A stretch of 5,405 bases of DNA. Origin: Bacillota bacterium. GTDB taxonomy: Bacteria > Bacillota > Clostridia > Christensenellales > CAG-138. Below, one piece after another: positions 5,098-5,405 of the stretch; the stretch's first letter is position 1; every line of letters starts with the position of its first letter. Below the pieces are notes generated by a model. The model was not told the DNA's origin, did no database searches, and saw nothing but the letters and a program-made list of their open reading frames with translations. The stretch covers positions 1 through 5,405 of the forward strand of contig JAEXTB010000061.1 in assembly GCA_023453725.1 (NCBI GenBank), given 5' to 3'. The translations under genes and the position numbers were made by a program.

Positions 5098-5133
5098 GTC
5101 CGTGTATAGTACAAGGTATGTTGTGGCGGACAA
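5096..5133. promoter_or_regulatory. Nested inverted repeats overlapping the SPOR promoter (candidate operator)
   Basis: TTGTCCG (5096-5102) is mirrored exactly by CGGACAA (5127-5133). Within it, ACAA (5111-5114) is mirrored by TTGT (5121-5124). The outer arms flank the whole promoter, one overlapping the presumed -35 box and the other the transcription start and ribosome binding site. This arrangement suits a repressor site. No known regulator consensus is recognised, and a 7-bp repeat could arise by chance. Confidence 0.4.
5106..5133 (-). promoter_or_regulatory. Candidate promoter of the SPOR gene and possibly the downstream operon
   Basis: Minus-strand TTGTCC (5133-5128) and TACTAT (5111-5106) are 16 bases apart; an alternative -10 TATACA (5108-5103) gives 19 bases. 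Transcription would start near 5099, giving a leader of under 20 nt. The boxes are imperfect, so confidence is moderate. It lies between the upstream terminator and the SPOR ribosome binding site, where a promoter is expected. Confidence 0.45.
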
Positions 5134-5218
5134 ATTATGCCGCCCACCAAAAGCAGGAATTGAAGCATACAACATGCAAACGGCAAAAACGCCGCCGGCC
5201 AGGGCATTTTCCGCTAAC

Positions 5219-5250
5219 AAAAGGCCGCACCCAAATTGGGCACGGCCTTT
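5219..5250 (-). terminator. Intrinsic terminator after the upstream partial gene
   Basis: Arms 5221-5232 and 5238-5249 form a 12-bp stem (two G-T pairs in the RNA) with a 5-base loop, AAAGGCCG... to ...CGGCCTTTT on the minus strand, followed by TTTTGTT. On the plus strand the tail is only TTTCT, so its main direction is minus. It lies 12 bases after the predicted stop at 5263 and separates that gene from the SPOR promoter. Confidence 0.88.
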
Positions 5251-5262
5251 CTAATTCCTAAG

Positions 5263-5405
5263 TTATAACCTGGTTCTTGGTCTGCGGCGCTCCGGTTTCT
5301 TCTCCTGGCGTTTTTCCTGCTGCGGCAGGACTTCATAGGGCGCATCCATGTTTGGGGCCGCGTCTTCCGGAAGCCCATGCGCCTGTATGATGGGCGGCAG
5401 AGAGC
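5263..5405 (-). CDS. C-terminal end of an unidentified protein (partial; 5' end outside window)
   Basis: One minus-strand frame stays open from the window edge to a TAA at 5265-5263, giving 47 residues that begin SLPPIIQAHGLPED and end with a strongly basic tail (KRQEKKPERRRPRTRL). The frame was chosen because its stop lies just before a strong minus-strand terminator; the alternative open frame runs through the terminator stem. The composition (proline, acidic, then Lys/Arg-rich) looks like a disordered C-terminal extension. I cannot assign a family from this fragment. Confidence 0.5.
   Translation of the reverse strand, partial: SLPPIIQAHGLPEDAAPNMDAPYEVLPQQEKRQEKKPERRRPRTRL

Noticed and set aside
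4165..5220. 351-residue version of the SPOR protein starting at TTG 5220
   Set aside because: The extra 46 residues would be translated from the terminator arm and promoter region; the ATG at 5082 has a ribosome binding site and begins the usual basic-tip plus membrane-segment pattern.
1..5405. CRISPR arrays, tRNA/rRNA genes, insertion sequences, attachment sites, phage genes
   Set aside because: No regularly spaced repeats, no cloverleaf or rRNA-like sequence, and no transposase or integrase motif seen in either orientation.

Overview
The window looks like chromosomal DNA from a strictly anaerobic Firmicute of the class Clostridia. This is inferred from gene content and signals. There is a ferredoxin/[FeFe]-hydrogenase-like protein encoded with DRTGG, RsbW-like ATPase and PHP proteins, a gene set I associate with clostridial hydrogenase loci. 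There is also a Firmicutes-type aconitase-family hydratase, strong GGAGG ribosome binding sites and intrinsic terminators. Base composition is moderate. I cannot name a genus. Every gene I can support lies on the minus strand, so transcription runs from high to low coordinates.

Layout in transcription order. Positions 5405-5263 hold the charged C-terminal end of an unidentified gene, closed by an intrinsic terminator (5250-5219). A promoter embedded in nested inverted repeats (about 5133-5096) then precedes a membrane-anchored SPOR-domain protein (5082-4165). Only 24 bases later, with no terminator between, a tightly packed five-gene run begins: DRTGG protein 1 (4140-3790), RsbW/SpoIIAB-like ATPase (3785-3342), a ferredoxin-[FeFe]-hydrogenase-like iron-sulfur protein (3319-2015), DRTGG protein 2 (1970-1635) and a PHP-domain phosphoesterase (1631-927). 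The run ends at a strong terminator (863-833). A near-consensus vegetative promoter (763-735) with an inverted repeat just upstream (815-784) drives a separate transcript. Its leader of about 130 nt is probably structured and leads to an aconitase-family hydratase (596 to beyond position 1).

The five-gene run is the most interesting part. Known hydrogenases need residues around the H-cluster that are altered here, although the cysteine ligands remain. A sensing or electron-relay role is therefore more plausible than H2 catalysis. Together with a GHKL ATPase of the anti-sigma-factor type, two small DRTGG domains and a metal-dependent phosphoesterase, it reads as a candidate redox- or H2-responsive signalling module. 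Its output is not encoded in the window. In many clostridial relatives, as I recall, such genes sit next to NuoE/NuoF/HydA hydrogenase subunits. Here the operon terminates after the PHP gene and leads into an unrelated metabolic gene. This functional picture is inference; the domain calls rest on visible motifs.
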